34,458 nt of DNA from Syntrophaceae bacterium (GCA_016927935.1 JAFGLS010000090.1:1-34458); one strand, 5' to 3'; counted from the first letter of the stretch, positions 23,861 through 33,021 are shown. The notes: a model not told the origin generated them from the sequence alone. Made by a program: numbers and translations.

Positions 23861-25744
23861 ATGTCCAATCAAAAAAATAATAAAATTACACCCGATGAAC
23901 TACTCAACGTGATAGATTTTTCCCCTGCCGATAATCTGGAGGGGTTTTCCTCTGTTGTGCCCTGGAAGAGTAAACTTGTCGGACAACAGATTAGAGGTCT
24001 CTTCAATTATCAGCAAATGATGGAAACGATAAAAAAAGATCCTTGGCTTTTCGGCCCTTTAACGATTGCTGCGTCCTGGCAAAGCGCCATACTGGATTCA
24101 ATGCTGAAACATGTGAAAGCCAGCGCGCGTTTGGCTGTCGGAGCTTCCAGGAATCCGGATGCAATTGCCGATATGAACGGCTGGATCTATAAAAGTTATT
24201 CCCGTCTCCTTTACACGTTAACCGGTTTTTTCATCAAAAATGGAAAATTCGACAGAGAAAAAACTGAGATGATTTGCACAACACCAAAGGGAAAAGAATA
24301 TTTGATAAACTACATGGATGAATTCGCTCAACTTGAACATCAATATAACAACATTGGTCTTTCCCGTCTCAAAGCGATGAAAGAGCTCTTAAAATGCCTG
24401 CTGGTTTTAATCACGGAAAAGCCTTTCGATATCGAACCTCTGCCTTTCGCCAAAACAAATCCGGACGGAACACTGAGAACTTCTTTTGAAGAATATCTAG
24501 CGGAAAATCGGAAACGTCTGGAAAATCTCTACGAAGCCAATGCTTTTGATATTAAAGAATTCTCTGAAAGAGCTACTCAGGGCAAAATCGGCTGTTCTCA
24601 CTATGAGTACGTTGAAGGATCATTAAATCACCGGGTAAAATTGCGTTATTATCCGCTACCCGAAGGTATCAAACCCAACGGCAAATTATTATTCATGGCA
24701 ACTCCACTGATCAATAAACCTGAACTTCTCGACCTGGCTAGCGGCAAGTCTGTTGTGGAAGCGATGCTCAAAAAAGGCTACATCATATACATGGTAGATC
24801 ATGGCGAACCGGGGTGGGAAGAAACCGAACTGGGGCTAGATTTTTACGGAAAGACGATTCCCGATTTTTATTTGGACATAGTTAAAAAGCGACATCCTGA
24901 CTGTGAAATATATGCATTGGCAATCTGCATGGGCGGTACTTTATTACTGCCGTATCTCGCCCGACGAGCGGAGGAACTTTTAGCCGCAGGCAAACCAATG
25001 GATATAAAGAAAATAGCCCTGTTGGCTTCGCCGGTAAAATTTGATGATGAAGAAAGTGGACATGCTCCTATACGCACACTTATTCGCCGTGACTATGACC
25101 CTTACCTGATGAAACAACTTTTCGGTGCGGTGAACATTCCGCCGCAGGTCATCGAAGCCGGAATGAATGAAATTCAACCTGGAGTTCAATACACAGTCGT
25201 TTTAGGTTTTTATGGACGCGCGGAAATGAAAGAATCTATCGCCGATTCGGCACCTTTTCTCTACTGGCTCACACACGGGACAAAATTTCCCATTAACGCC
25301 CATATTCAATGGATTCAGAATATTTTCATAGGCAATCAGATATGTGAGGGTAAATACTGCCTTCCTTCCTCCAATCCTAAATTTGACGGCAAGCCGGCCA
25401 ATATGTCTATTCTGAAAAAAGCAGGGGTTAGAATTTTTGATTATAAAGGCTCCCGTGACCCCATCGGCCCGCCGGGTTCCTGCGTAGCCGGAGAAATGTG
25501 GGGGATGGTAGACAAAGGAAATATCGGACTCACCACCGGCGGACTTAATCGTGTTATTGAAAAAAATATAGGCCACATTTTTGTCGTTAGCCGTAAGTTG
25601 CTTGCCGAGTTTCTCACTGCTGTCGAAGACTTTTATCAGGAAACTCCTGTTAATAAACCGACAATGCTTAGCGTGAAAGGTTCAGCTTCTCCAGACGTTG
25701 CCGGTAATGTTGTAGATATTAAGGAACTGCAGACAAAGAAATAA
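23861..25744 (+). CDS. PhaC-like protein (second PHA-synthase-type alpha/beta hydrolase)
   Basis: The 627-residue protein has an N-terminal helical region of about 240 residues, then an alpha/beta-hydrolase core. The nucleophile motif is AICMGG (C356; alanine replaces the usual first glycine), with D533 in GSRDPIGPPGSC and H572 in NIGHIF, so a full Cys-Asp-His triad is present. The Cys nucleophile and placement opposite phaE-phaC argue for a PHA synthase or closely related acyltransferase. The length and N-terminal extension recall class I/II PhaC, but the sequence is not a standard member. The RBS AAGAGG has good spacing. The TMTC-like array starts only 29 bp downstream and could be transcribed with it. 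Alternatives are a depolymerising or oligomer-transferring enzyme. Confidence 0.75.
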   Translation: MSNQKNNKITPDELLNVIDFSPADNLEGFSSVVPWKSKLVGQQIRGLFNYQQMMETIKKDPWLFGPLTIAASWQSAILDSMLKHVKASARLAVGASRNPDAIADMNGWIYKSYSRLLYTLTGFFIKNGKFDREKTEMICTTPKGKEYLINYMDEFAQLEHQYNNIGLSRLKAMKELLKCLLVLITEKPFDIEPLPFAKTNPDGTLRTSFEEYLAENRKRLENLYEANAFDIKEFSERATQGKIGCSHYEYVEGSLNHRVKLRYYPLPEGIKPNGKLLFMATPLINKPELLDLASGKSVVEAMLKKGYIIYMVDHGEPGWEETELGLDFYGKTIPDFYLDIVKKRHPDCEIYALAICMGGTLLLPYLARRAEELLAAGKPMDIKKIALLASPVKFDDEESGHAPIRTLIRRDYDPYLMKQLFGAVNIPPQVIEAGMNEIQPGVQYTVVLGFYGRAEMKESIADSAPFLYWLTHGTKFPINAHIQWIQNIFIGNQICEGKYCLPSSNPKFDGKPANMSILKKAGVRIFDYKGSRDPIGPPGSCVAGEMWGMVDKGNIGLTTGGLNRVIEKNIGHIFVVSRKLLAEFLTAVEDFYQETPVNKPTMLSVKGSASPDVAGNVVDIKELQTKK

Positions 25745-25773
25745 CAAAATGCTGCTAAATAGACAAATCAGCA

Positions 25774-27357
25774 ATGTTGAATAAATCAGCTACTACAACT
25801 AAAACACAAAAGCTGATAGTTTATATAGTTCTAGCATTAGTCACATTCACCATCTACTGGCAGACTAATCATTTTGATTTCATAAATCTCGATGATAATA
25901 TTTACGTCGCTAAGAACAGTTATATCCGATCCGGGATGACACTTGAAGGAATCCGCTGGTCTTTTAGCACAACTTATGCCGATTTCTGGCATCCGCTGAC
26001 ATGGCTTTCTCTGATGGTTGATTATCAACTTTACGGTTTGAATGCCGGCGGCTATCATACAACAAATCTTATCCTACATATTTTAAGCACACTCCTGCTC
26101 TTCTTGCTCTTTTGCAGGATGACGAAAGAAATCTGGAAGAGTGCTTTTGTAGCTGCCTTTTTCGCCATTCATCCCCTTCACGTGGAATCGGTTGCGTGGA
26201 TATCTGAACGCAAAGATGTCTTAAGCGCTTTTTTTTGGATGTTAACATTATCTTCTTATGTCCATTATGTTGAGAAACCGTTATTAAAAAGATATCTGCT
26301 GGTTCTTTTTTTCTTTATGTTGGCCTTAATGAGCAAGCCCATGGTTGTAACTCTACCACTTATCTTTATTTTGCTCGATTACTGGCCACTTAAGCGTTTT
26401 AAGTTAAAGGAAGGTAATTTGATTTTATGGCAGTTGAAAGAAAAAATTACTTTTTTTGTTTTATCTGCGGCGTGTACAATCATTACAATTTACGCACAAC
26501 ACAGAACTTCCTTTAAAACAATCCCCATTAGTGACAGAATCGCCAATGCGTTTGTTTACTTTTTAACTTATCTGGAAAAAATATTCTGGCCTCATGATCT
26601 GTCCATTTTCTATCCTTTCCTAGAACATATTTCTTTTTGGCCGACATGGGGATCTTTTTCAACTATTCTTATAATTAGCGCTTTAGTTGTTGTAAACATA
26701 AAACGCTTGCCTTATCTCTTTGCAGGATGGTTTTGGTATGCGATAACAATCTTACCGGTTCTTGGAGTTACGTACACAGGTATTCACTGGATGCATGATA
26801 CCTATACCTATTTGCCTTCAATCGGAATTTCTGTTGGCATCGCCTGGGGAGTTCCGCATTTAATTAAAAATAAGATTATTCGCAAAAACGCTTTGTTGCC
26901 AATAGCAATAATTTCCCTTGTTTGCCTGGCAATTTTAAGCTGGAAACAATGTGAATACTGGAAAAACAGCATAGAGCTTTTCAGCCACTCTTTACGAGTA
27001 ACAAAAAAAAATTATCTTGCTTATGACCATAGAGGAATTGCTTATGGTCAAAATGGCCAATATCTGCCGGCTATTGATGACTTCACCAAAGCGATAGATT
27101 TGAAGCCTGATTATTATAAAGGGTTTAACAATCGAGGGGTTACTTATTTTATAACCGGTCAATATCAAATGGCTATCAAAGATTATAATGAAGCTATTAG
27201 TCTAAAACCGGATTATGCAAAAGCATATGACAATAGAGCAAATGTTTATCTAAATCAGAATAATATTGCGGCTGGCTGCAATGATGCGCAAAAAGCTTGC
27301 TTACTGGGAGAATGTTCCTCGCTTCAAACATTCAGGAGAAAAGGATTATGCTACTGA
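25774..27357 (+). CDS. TMTC-like GT-C membrane protein with TPRs, subfamily A copy 1
   Basis: The 527-residue protein has about 10-11 membrane helices followed by two full TPRs and a terminal half repeat (from about 424). The first non-cytoplasmic loop has the acidic pair D40/D41 in NLDDNIYV, as in GT-C transferases. Then come FWHPLTWL (71-78) and HPLHVESVAWISERKDVLSAFFW (133-155), the conserved core of the TMTC/DUF1736 family. Eukaryotic TMTCs O-mannosylate proteins from dolichyl-phosphate mannose; the bacterial function is not established. The C-terminus shows C-x6-C-x4-C-x11-C. Where the other copies read MADR[YH]xYLPS, this one reads MHDTYTYLPS (340-349) and so lacks the conserved arginine. 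No clear RBS precedes the ATG. It is 29 bp after the PhaC-like gene. Confidence 0.8.
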   Translation: MLNKSATTTKTQKLIVYIVLALVTFTIYWQTNHFDFINLDDNIYVAKNSYIRSGMTLEGIRWSFSTTYADFWHPLTWLSLMVDYQLYGLNAGGYHTTNLILHILSTLLLFLLFCRMTKEIWKSAFVAAFFAIHPLHVESVAWISERKDVLSAFFWMLTLSSYVHYVEKPLLKRYLLVLFFFMLALMSKPMVVTLPLIFILLDYWPLKRFKLKEGNLILWQLKEKITFFVLSAACTIITIYAQHRTSFKTIPISDRIANAFVYFLTYLEKIFWPHDLSIFYPFLEHISFWPTWGSFSTILIISALVVVNIKRLPYLFAGWFWYAITILPVLGVTYTGIHWMHDTYTYLPSIGISVGIAWGVPHLIKNKIIRKNALLPIAIISLVCLAILSWKQCEYWKNSIELFSHSLRVTKKNYLAYDHRGIAYGQNGQYLPAIDDFTKAIDLKPDYYKGFNNRGVTYFITGQYQMAIKDYNEAISLKPDYAKAYDNRANVYLNQNNIAAGCNDAQKACLLGECSSLQTFRRKGLCY

Positions 27358-27421
27358 TTTTTATTTTCTTCAGTCGTGAAATTGTTATAAATTTATTTAA
27401 AGAAGAAGTTATAAAAAATTT

Positions 27422-28999
27422 ATGAAGAAAAAATACACTTGTCTTGTCATCATTCTTCTGATTGTTCTGGCCTGCCTGGCTTTGGGACGGATTGCCGGCA
27501 ATAATTTCATAAATTATGATGATAATAAATATATTACAGAAAATAACTTCATTCAGTACGGCATCAATAAAGAATCCGTTAAATGGGCTTTTACGACTAC
27601 ATATTTCAGCTATTGGCATCCTCTTACATGGATTTCTCACATGCTGGATTGGAGTATCTTCGGTGCAAACCCCTCCGGTCACCATATTGCAGGCTTGCTT
27701 CTGCATATCTCCGCTGTAGTTTTTCTTTTTCTTTTTCTGAATAAAGCAACAGGAGATATATGGTCTTCGGCTTTTGCCACTGCTTTTTTCGCCATTCATC
27801 CCCTGCGCGTGGAATCAGTAGCATGGGCGTCTGATAGAAAAGATGTTTTAAGCATGTTTTTCGCAATGACGTGCTTTTATACTTACGCTTTCTACGCCAA
27901 ATCACCAAAATTAACCAGATATCTGCTTTGTCTAATATTGTTTTCTCTGGCTTTAATGTCCAAACCCACGATGGTGACCTTACCATTTGTTCTTATGCTT
28001 CTGGATTACTGGCCACTGAAACGGTGGCTGGCAGAAGGCAGAAATAATCTTGCCGGTAAACTTATTTGGGAAAAGATTCCTTTTATCTGCCTGAGTATTG
28101 CAGTATGTTTTATTACTTTCTGGGCGCAAAACAAAGATGAACAGCTCGCTTCGATAGAATACCTATCACTTTTCAATCGTGTCGGTAATTCGCTTGTCTC
28201 TTATACTCTTTATCTGGGGAAAACATTCTGGCCTGCCAATTTGGCAGTATTTTATCCGTTCAATTTATCCCTTTCTCTATGGAAAATTTTTATTTCCGGT
28301 ATCTTTCTCACCGTGATCACCATATTCGTCTTTTACTACATAAGGAAAATGCCCTTTTTATTTGTTGGCTGGCTAACGTATCTGGGAACATTAATACCCG
28401 TGATTGGATTTATTCAATCAGGAGGTCAATCAATGGCTGACCGTTATACTTATCTGCCTTCCATCGGAGTTACATTTATACTTGCCTGGGGAATTCCTTC
28501 TCTGCTGAAAACTGAAAACATTCGTAAAAAAATCTTACTGCCGGCAACAATTGCTATTATTACAGTCATGGCATTTTTAACATGGCAGCAATGCGGTTAT
28601 TGGAGAGACAGCTTAAATCTTTTCAGCCACGCGTTAAGAGTAACACAAAACAACTATCTGGCGCATAACAGCAGGGGAATTGCTTATGGTGAATTAAGTC
28701 AGTATCAAAAAGCTATTGATGATTTTAACAAGGCAATTGGTTTAAAACCTGATTATTTTAAGGCATATAATAACAGAGGTTTTGCCTACTTTAAACTGGG
28801 ACATAATAAAAATGCCATCAGGGACTATAATGAAGCAATACTCCTGAAACCTGACTATGCCAAAGCTTACAATAACAGAGGATATATTTATTTAATTCAG
28901 GGCAACAGCATTGGGGGCTGCAAAGATGCGCAGAAAGCCTGCGCATTGGGAGTTTGTGAGACAATAAAAGAGGCTAAATTAAAAGGATACTGTAAATGA
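27422..28999 (+). CDS. TMTC-like GT-C membrane protein with TPRs, subfamily B copy 1
   Basis: The 525-residue protein has the same architecture as its upstream neighbour but the B-type sequence: FGRIAGN/LGRIAGN-type end of helix one, NYDDNKYITENN, TYWHPLTWISHMLDW-like loop (here SYWHPLTW), HPLRVESVAWASDRKDVLSMFF, and MADRYTYLPSIG at 338-349. Two full TPRs and a terminal half repeat end in the shared C-x6-C-x4-C-x11-C tail. Its TPRs closely resemble those of the A copy just upstream (RGIAYG, KAIDDFNKAI against TKAI, KPDY). The predicted role is a periplasm-facing transfer of a sugar from a polyprenyl-phosphate donor, by family analogy only. It is spaced 64 bp from copy A1. Confidence 0.8.
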   Translation: MKKKYTCLVIILLIVLACLALGRIAGNNFINYDDNKYITENNFIQYGINKESVKWAFTTTYFSYWHPLTWISHMLDWSIFGANPSGHHIAGLLLHISAVVFLFLFLNKATGDIWSSAFATAFFAIHPLRVESVAWASDRKDVLSMFFAMTCFYTYAFYAKSPKLTRYLLCLILFSLALMSKPTMVTLPFVLMLLDYWPLKRWLAEGRNNLAGKLIWEKIPFICLSIAVCFITFWAQNKDEQLASIEYLSLFNRVGNSLVSYTLYLGKTFWPANLAVFYPFNLSLSLWKIFISGIFLTVITIFVFYYIRKMPFLFVGWLTYLGTLIPVIGFIQSGGQSMADRYTYLPSIGVTFILAWGIPSLLKTENIRKKILLPATIAIITVMAFLTWQQCGYWRDSLNLFSHALRVTQNNYLAHNSRGIAYGELSQYQKAIDDFNKAIGLKPDYFKAYNNRGFAYFKLGHNKNAIRDYNEAILLKPDYAKAYNNRGYIYLIQGNSIGGCKDAQKACALGVCETIKEAKLKGYCK

Positions 29000-29003
29000 A
29001 CAA

Positions 29004-29023
29004 CCCCGCCACAAGCAGCGGGG
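29004..29023 (+). other. GC-rich hairpin after B copy 1
   Basis: CCCCGC (29004-29009) pairs with GCGGGG (29018-29023) across an 8-nt loop, just after the stop of the upstream gene. No run of T follows, so it is not a standard intrinsic terminator. CCCCGCC (29004-29010) could instead pair with GGCGGGG at 29050-29056, so two structures are mutually exclusive. Confidence 0.45.
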
Positions 29024-29149
29024 TATCCAAATGAACTTGCGTCCCAAGGGGCGGGGAATTAAACCCACATTTATCCCGCTCGGCCTATAGTGACCCCATG
29101 GTGCCCTTCAGGGTATTTAGGTTATTCGCCTCGGGGATAATTCGACCAT

Positions 29150-29181
29150 CAAATTTCAGCGCACTCCGTTTCTGAAATTTG
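29150..29181. repeat. Perfect 10-bp inverted repeat
   Basis: CAAATTTCAG (29150-29159) and CTGAAATTTG (29172-29181) are perfect complements with a 12-nt loop. This could be an operator, the end of a small repeat element or an RNA hairpin. No protein is known to bind it from this sequence. Confidence 0.5.
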
Positions 29182-29229
29182 GGTCTCATTAATTTATATT
29201 TATACTGATTGCCAATATTTTACTTTTAT

Positions 29230-29266
29230 GTAAACAGATGACTCTAAAAATTAGTCGTCTGTTAAC
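29230..29266 (+). promoter_or_regulatory. Leader hairpin just upstream of A copy 2
   Basis: GTAAACAGATGACT (29230-29243) and AGTCGTCTGTTAAC (29253-29266) form a 14-bp stem with one mismatch and one G-U pair and a 9-nt loop. The stem ends 11 nt before the ATG at 29278, so it would crowd the ribosome site if transcribed. A regulatory role is inferred from position only. Confidence 0.4.
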
Positions 29267-29277
29267 GAGAACAGATT

Positions 29278-30999
29278 ATGTCAGATCAACAAATCATAAG
29301 CCAAAGCAAACAAAAGATTATCATTTATATACTCCTGGCAATTGTCACGCTCGCTGTTTTCTGGCAGGTAAACAAGTTCGATTTCGTTAATTTTGATGAT
29401 AATCTTTATGTTTCAGAAAACAGTATCATTCAATCAGGAATAACAACGGAAGGAATTCACTGGGCATTCAGCACTACTTATCTTGATTTTTGGCATCCTT
29501 TAACATGGCTCTCATATATGCTGGATTATTGCCTTAACGATCTGAATGCCGGTAGTTACCATCTGACTAATCTTATACTGCATATTTTAAGCGCATTGCT
29601 GCTTTTCTGGCTTTTTAATCGCATGACCGGTGTTGTCTGGCGTAGTGCGTTTGTCGCAGCATTTTTCGCACTTCATCCATTCCATGTAGAATCGGTTGCT
29701 TGGATTTCTGAAAGAAAAGATGTCTTAAGCGCCTTCTTCTGGATGATAACGTTGTGTATCTATGTCTATTACACGGAAAAACCGACTATAATAAGATATT
29801 TTCCGGTTATTTTTTCTTTTATTCTAGCTCTGATGAGCAAATCCATAGTTGTAACTCTGCCTGTTATCATGATTCTTCTGGATTATTGGCCACTAAAACG
29901 TCTTCAATCAAAAAAAACCAAAGATAATCTGACGGAAATCTCTCTGAAAAAGGTTTTTTTCAGGTCATTGTGGGAGAAAATACCTCTATTAATTTTTTCA
30001 ATAATTTTTGTCATTATTACAGTATATGCTAAGTATAAGCCTTCCGAATCATCAATAGAACATCTTTCCTTGAGTTCGCGAATCGCAAACACACCCGTTT
30101 CCTTAATTACTTATCTAGAAAAAACTTTCTGGCCTCATCACATGGCTATTTTTTATCCCTTCTTAGATCAAATTCAATTCTGGAATGTACTGGGGTCCTC
30201 CTTACTAATTCTTGTTATAAGCGCTGCTGTTATTGCAATGGCAAAACGCTTCCCATATTTCTTTGTTGGATGGTTCTGGTATATAATAACTATTTTGCCA
30301 GTTATCGGAATTATCCAAATAGGTAATTTTGCGATGGCGGACCGATATCATTATCTCCCCTCCATTGGAATTGGTATTATCCTGGCTTGGGGAATACCCT
30401 TTTTATTCAAGAACGAATTTGCTCGTAAAAAGATTTTACTCCCCGCAGCTCTAGCATTTCTTGCGGTTTTAGCATGCTTATCGTGGAAACAATGTACCTA
30501 TTGGAAAAACAACAAAGTTCTCTGGAGTCATGCCCTTAAGGTGACAAAAAATAATTACATGGCGCATAATAACCTTGCCTCTGCATTACTGGAAAAAGGA
30601 GAAACTCAAAAAGCCATTTATCATTATGAAAAGGCAATCAGCATAAATAATTATGCCGCAGCCTATTACAACATGGGAATTATTTATTACCGCCTTAGCC
30701 AATATGAGCAATCTATCATAAACTTCCGCAACGCAACACATGCAGATCCGGATTATTTTGCGGCTTACTATAATCTCGGGATCGTGTATAGTTCTATCGG
30801 GCAGTTTCAGCTTGCAATAAAAAACTATAATGAAGCTATCCGAATTATGCCAACTCTTGCCGACGCTTATAATAACAAAGCTTATATTTATTTAAATACG
30901 GGAAATAACATTTCCGGATGCAGTAATGCTTTTAAAGCCTGCAAACTGGGAAATTGCAAAACGCTTATCTGGGCTAATAACAACAGACTTTGCAAGTAA
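29278..30999 (+). CDS. TMTC-like GT-C membrane protein with TPRs, subfamily A copy 2
   Basis: The 573-residue A-type copy has YILLAIVTLAVFWQVNKFDFVNFDDNLYV at its start (split here by loop one), FWHPLTWLSYMLDY, HPFHVESVAWISERKDVLSAFFW and MADRYHYLPSIG (353-364). Between helices a basic insertion rich in Lys (about 208-225) is longer than in A1 and A3. Three full TPRs and a half repeat follow, ending in the shared four-Cys tail. The first TPR (NNLASALLEKG) resembles that of the next gene (SNLATALLAEG) rather than A1. Family knowledge supports a polyprenyl-phosphate-sugar-dependent transferase fold; the acceptor is unknown. It lies behind the unusually long 278-bp spacer and may have separate expression from the first two copies. 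Confidence 0.8.
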   Translation: MSDQQIISQSKQKIIIYILLAIVTLAVFWQVNKFDFVNFDDNLYVSENSIIQSGITTEGIHWAFSTTYLDFWHPLTWLSYMLDYCLNDLNAGSYHLTNLILHILSALLLFWLFNRMTGVVWRSAFVAAFFALHPFHVESVAWISERKDVLSAFFWMITLCIYVYYTEKPTIIRYFPVIFSFILALMSKSIVVTLPVIMILLDYWPLKRLQSKKTKDNLTEISLKKVFFRSLWEKIPLLIFSIIFVIITVYAKYKPSESSIEHLSLSSRIANTPVSLITYLEKTFWPHHMAIFYPFLDQIQFWNVLGSSLLILVISAAVIAMAKRFPYFFVGWFWYIITILPVIGIIQIGNFAMADRYHYLPSIGIGIILAWGIPFLFKNEFARKKILLPAALAFLAVLACLSWKQCTYWKNNKVLWSHALKVTKNNYMAHNNLASALLEKGETQKAIYHYEKAISINNYAAAYYNMGIIYYRLSQYEQSIINFRNATHADPDYFAAYYNLGIVYSSIGQFQLAIKNYNEAIRIMPTLADAYNNKAYIYLNTGNNISGCSNAFKACKLGNCKTLIWANNNRLCK

Positions 31000-31056
31000 A
31001 CCAACTCAGCCATGACTGACTATTTTTGAACAAAATAATTTCTATAATCTAAAACT

Positions 31057-32952
31057 ATGATGAAAAGAAAATATACCTATCTAATAGTAATACTTTTAAT
31101 CATTGTTTCTTTTATCGCCTTTGGCCGGATAGCAGGCAATGATTTCATTAATAGCGATGACGACCAATATATCACGGAGAATAATCACATTAAATCAGGC
31201 CTTAATGAGGAAAGCATCAAATGGGCGTTTACAACTATACATTTTACATATTGGCATCCGCTTACCTGGCTCTCTCATATGCTCGATTGGAGCCTGTTCG
31301 GAACAGATGCTTCAAGTCATCATCTTGTAAGTTTGTTTTTACATATTGGGGCTGTTTTATTTTTATTTCTTTTTTTGAAAAAGGCCACAAACAATATTTT
31401 GCCTTCTTTTTTTGCAGCGGCTTTGTTTGCCTTGCACCCCCTTAGAGTTGAATCAGTTGCCTGGGCTACAGAAAGAAAAGATGTTTTAAGCATGTTCTTC
31501 GGTATGACAACCCTGTATATTTACGTTTTTTATACTAAGAAGCAAAACTTGCCCCTTTATATTCTCACTTTGATATTTTTCATATTTGGACTTATGTCCA
31601 AACCAATAATGGTTACACTTCCTTTTGTTCTCCTGCTTATTGATTACTGGCCACTCGAACGCTGGCCCAAAAAAATACATCAAGCAAATATTAAAGTTGT
31701 TCGCAGAATTATTTTAGAAAAACTTCCCTTTATTTTTCTAACAATTTTGCTGAGCATTGTAACTTTTTCATCCCAAAATATAAACGACTTGGTTATTTCC
31801 AATGAGCAACTTCCTCTTATTACACGTATTGTCAATGCGATTATTTCTTACATTGCTTATTTAGAAAAATTTTTTTGGCCAATAAACCTGGCGGTTTTTT
31901 ACCCCTATCCAGACTTCTTCATGCCTCAGCAAATAATATCTTTTCTTTTCATTTTGACCGGCATAACCATTACCGTTATTTATTTCTCTAAAAAATACCC
32001 CTTTTTATTCACAGGCTGGCTCTGGTATTTGGGAACTTTTATTCCAATGATAGGTCTTGTTCAGGTGGGTGCTCAGGCAATGGCTGATCGTCACACTTAT
32101 CTGCCCTCTATCGGCATTGCCATTATAGTTGCTTGGGGTATTCCGTCTATTATTGAAAATCAGAAACTGCGCAGAAAAATTTTATCACCGGCAGCTATTA
32201 TTTTTATTACATTAATGTTAATTTTAACGTGGAAACAATGCGGTTACTGGAAAAACAGTATCACTTTATTCAGTCATGCTTTGCAGGTAACCAAAAACAA
32301 CCATCTGGCGCATAGCAATCTTGCCACGGCTCTTCTCGCAGAAGGTAGAAAAGAAGAGGCTATTAATAATTATAGACAAGCTATTCTTATAAAACCAAAT
32401 TCGGCATTACCTTATAACATGCTGGGAAACGCTTACACCAAACTTGGCTGGTATGAATTGGCTATTCAGCAGTATAATCATGCTATCCGTTTGAATCCGA
32501 CTTATGAAAATGCTTTTAACAATAGAGGAACCGCATATTCCTCACTTAAACAAACGGAAATTGCCATTAAGGATTTCAATTATGCAATCTATATAAAGCC
32601 CGATTATGCTGACGCTTACTACAACAGAGGAACTGTTTATATGGAATTAGGGCAATATCAAAAAGCCGTTCAGGATTTCAGCGAAGCCATCCGTATAAAA
32701 CCGGATTACATTTCTGCATATTATAACAGAGCAATAGTTTATTCCAAACTGCGCCGGTATCAATCAGCCATCGAGGATTACAGCCAGATAATACGTTGGA
32801 GACCCGATTATGCTGTCGCTTACAATAATAGGGCTGCTATATATTTGAATCTGGGTAATAATGAACTCGGCTGTCAGGACGCACGAAAAGCATGTGAATT
32901 TGGCACTTGTAAGATATTGGCAATAGTCGAAAGAAACGGAATTTGTCGTTGA
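31057..32952 (+). CDS. TMTC-like GT-C membrane protein with TPRs, subfamily B copy 2
   Basis: The 631-residue B-type copy is the longest in the array. The membrane part has AFGRIAGNDFINSDDDQYITENN, TYWHPLTWLSHMLDW, HPLRVESVAWATERKDVLSMFF and MADRHTYLPSIG (342-353). It carries five full TPRs plus a terminal half repeat, against two in B1, so the repeat domain has expanded. The fourth TPR (YYNRGTVYMELGQYQKAVQ, DNA at 32617-32697) is about 88 percent identical in DNA to a TPR in the following A copy. The C-terminus has the C-x6-C-x4-C-x11-C pattern. It is 57 bp from A2. ATGATG gives two adjacent possible starts. Confidence 0.8.
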   Translation: MMKRKYTYLIVILLIIVSFIAFGRIAGNDFINSDDDQYITENNHIKSGLNEESIKWAFTTIHFTYWHPLTWLSHMLDWSLFGTDASSHHLVSLFLHIGAVLFLFLFLKKATNNILPSFFAAALFALHPLRVESVAWATERKDVLSMFFGMTTLYIYVFYTKKQNLPLYILTLIFFIFGLMSKPIMVTLPFVLLLIDYWPLERWPKKIHQANIKVVRRIILEKLPFIFLTILLSIVTFSSQNINDLVISNEQLPLITRIVNAIISYIAYLEKFFWPINLAVFYPYPDFFMPQQIISFLFILTGITITVIYFSKKYPFLFTGWLWYLGTFIPMIGLVQVGAQAMADRHTYLPSIGIAIIVAWGIPSIIENQKLRRKILSPAAIIFITLMLILTWKQCGYWKNSITLFSHALQVTKNNHLAHSNLATALLAEGRKEEAINNYRQAILIKPNSALPYNMLGNAYTKLGWYELAIQQYNHAIRLNPTYENAFNNRGTAYSSLKQTEIAIKDFNYAIYIKPDYADAYYNRGTVYMELGQYQKAVQDFSEAIRIKPDYISAYYNRAIVYSKLRRYQSAIEDYSQIIRWRPDYAVAYNNRAAIYLNLGNNELGCQDARKACEFGTCKILAIVERNGICR

Positions 32953-33021
32953 TTCGTGATTATTGCTAATTATAAACTAAAAAATTTTTACATTGATCAA
33001 ACGAAAAATGTTTAAATCACC

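Larger units (their letters stand above)
29000..29277. other. Long intergenic segment with several hairpins inside the TMTC array
   Basis: The other gaps in the array are 57-69 bp, but this one is 278 bp and GC-richer at its left end. It contains no reading frame of note. Three inverted repeats are listed separately. The left half, with two G/C runs (CCCCGC and GGCGGGG) and several short self-complementary stretches, looks like an inserted repeat or REP-like element. Confidence 0.5.

Noticed and set aside
27624-27986. Antisense frame of 120 codons in B copy 1
   Set aside because: It runs opposite a conserved membrane-protein gene, with codon pattern explained by the sense gene.
29004-29023. 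Intrinsic terminator
   Set aside because: The stem is GC-rich but no U-tract follows; it is kept only as a hairpin.
31026-31048. Promoter TTGAAC...TATAAT before B copy 2
   Set aside because: The spacing is only 11 bp and the -10 box is 8 nt from the ATG; not a credible standard promoter.
32300-32930. Regular repeats that might be taken for a CRISPR or satellite array
   Set aside because: The roughly 102-bp periodicity is the 34-residue TPR period in coding sequence; there are no identical repeats with unique spacers.
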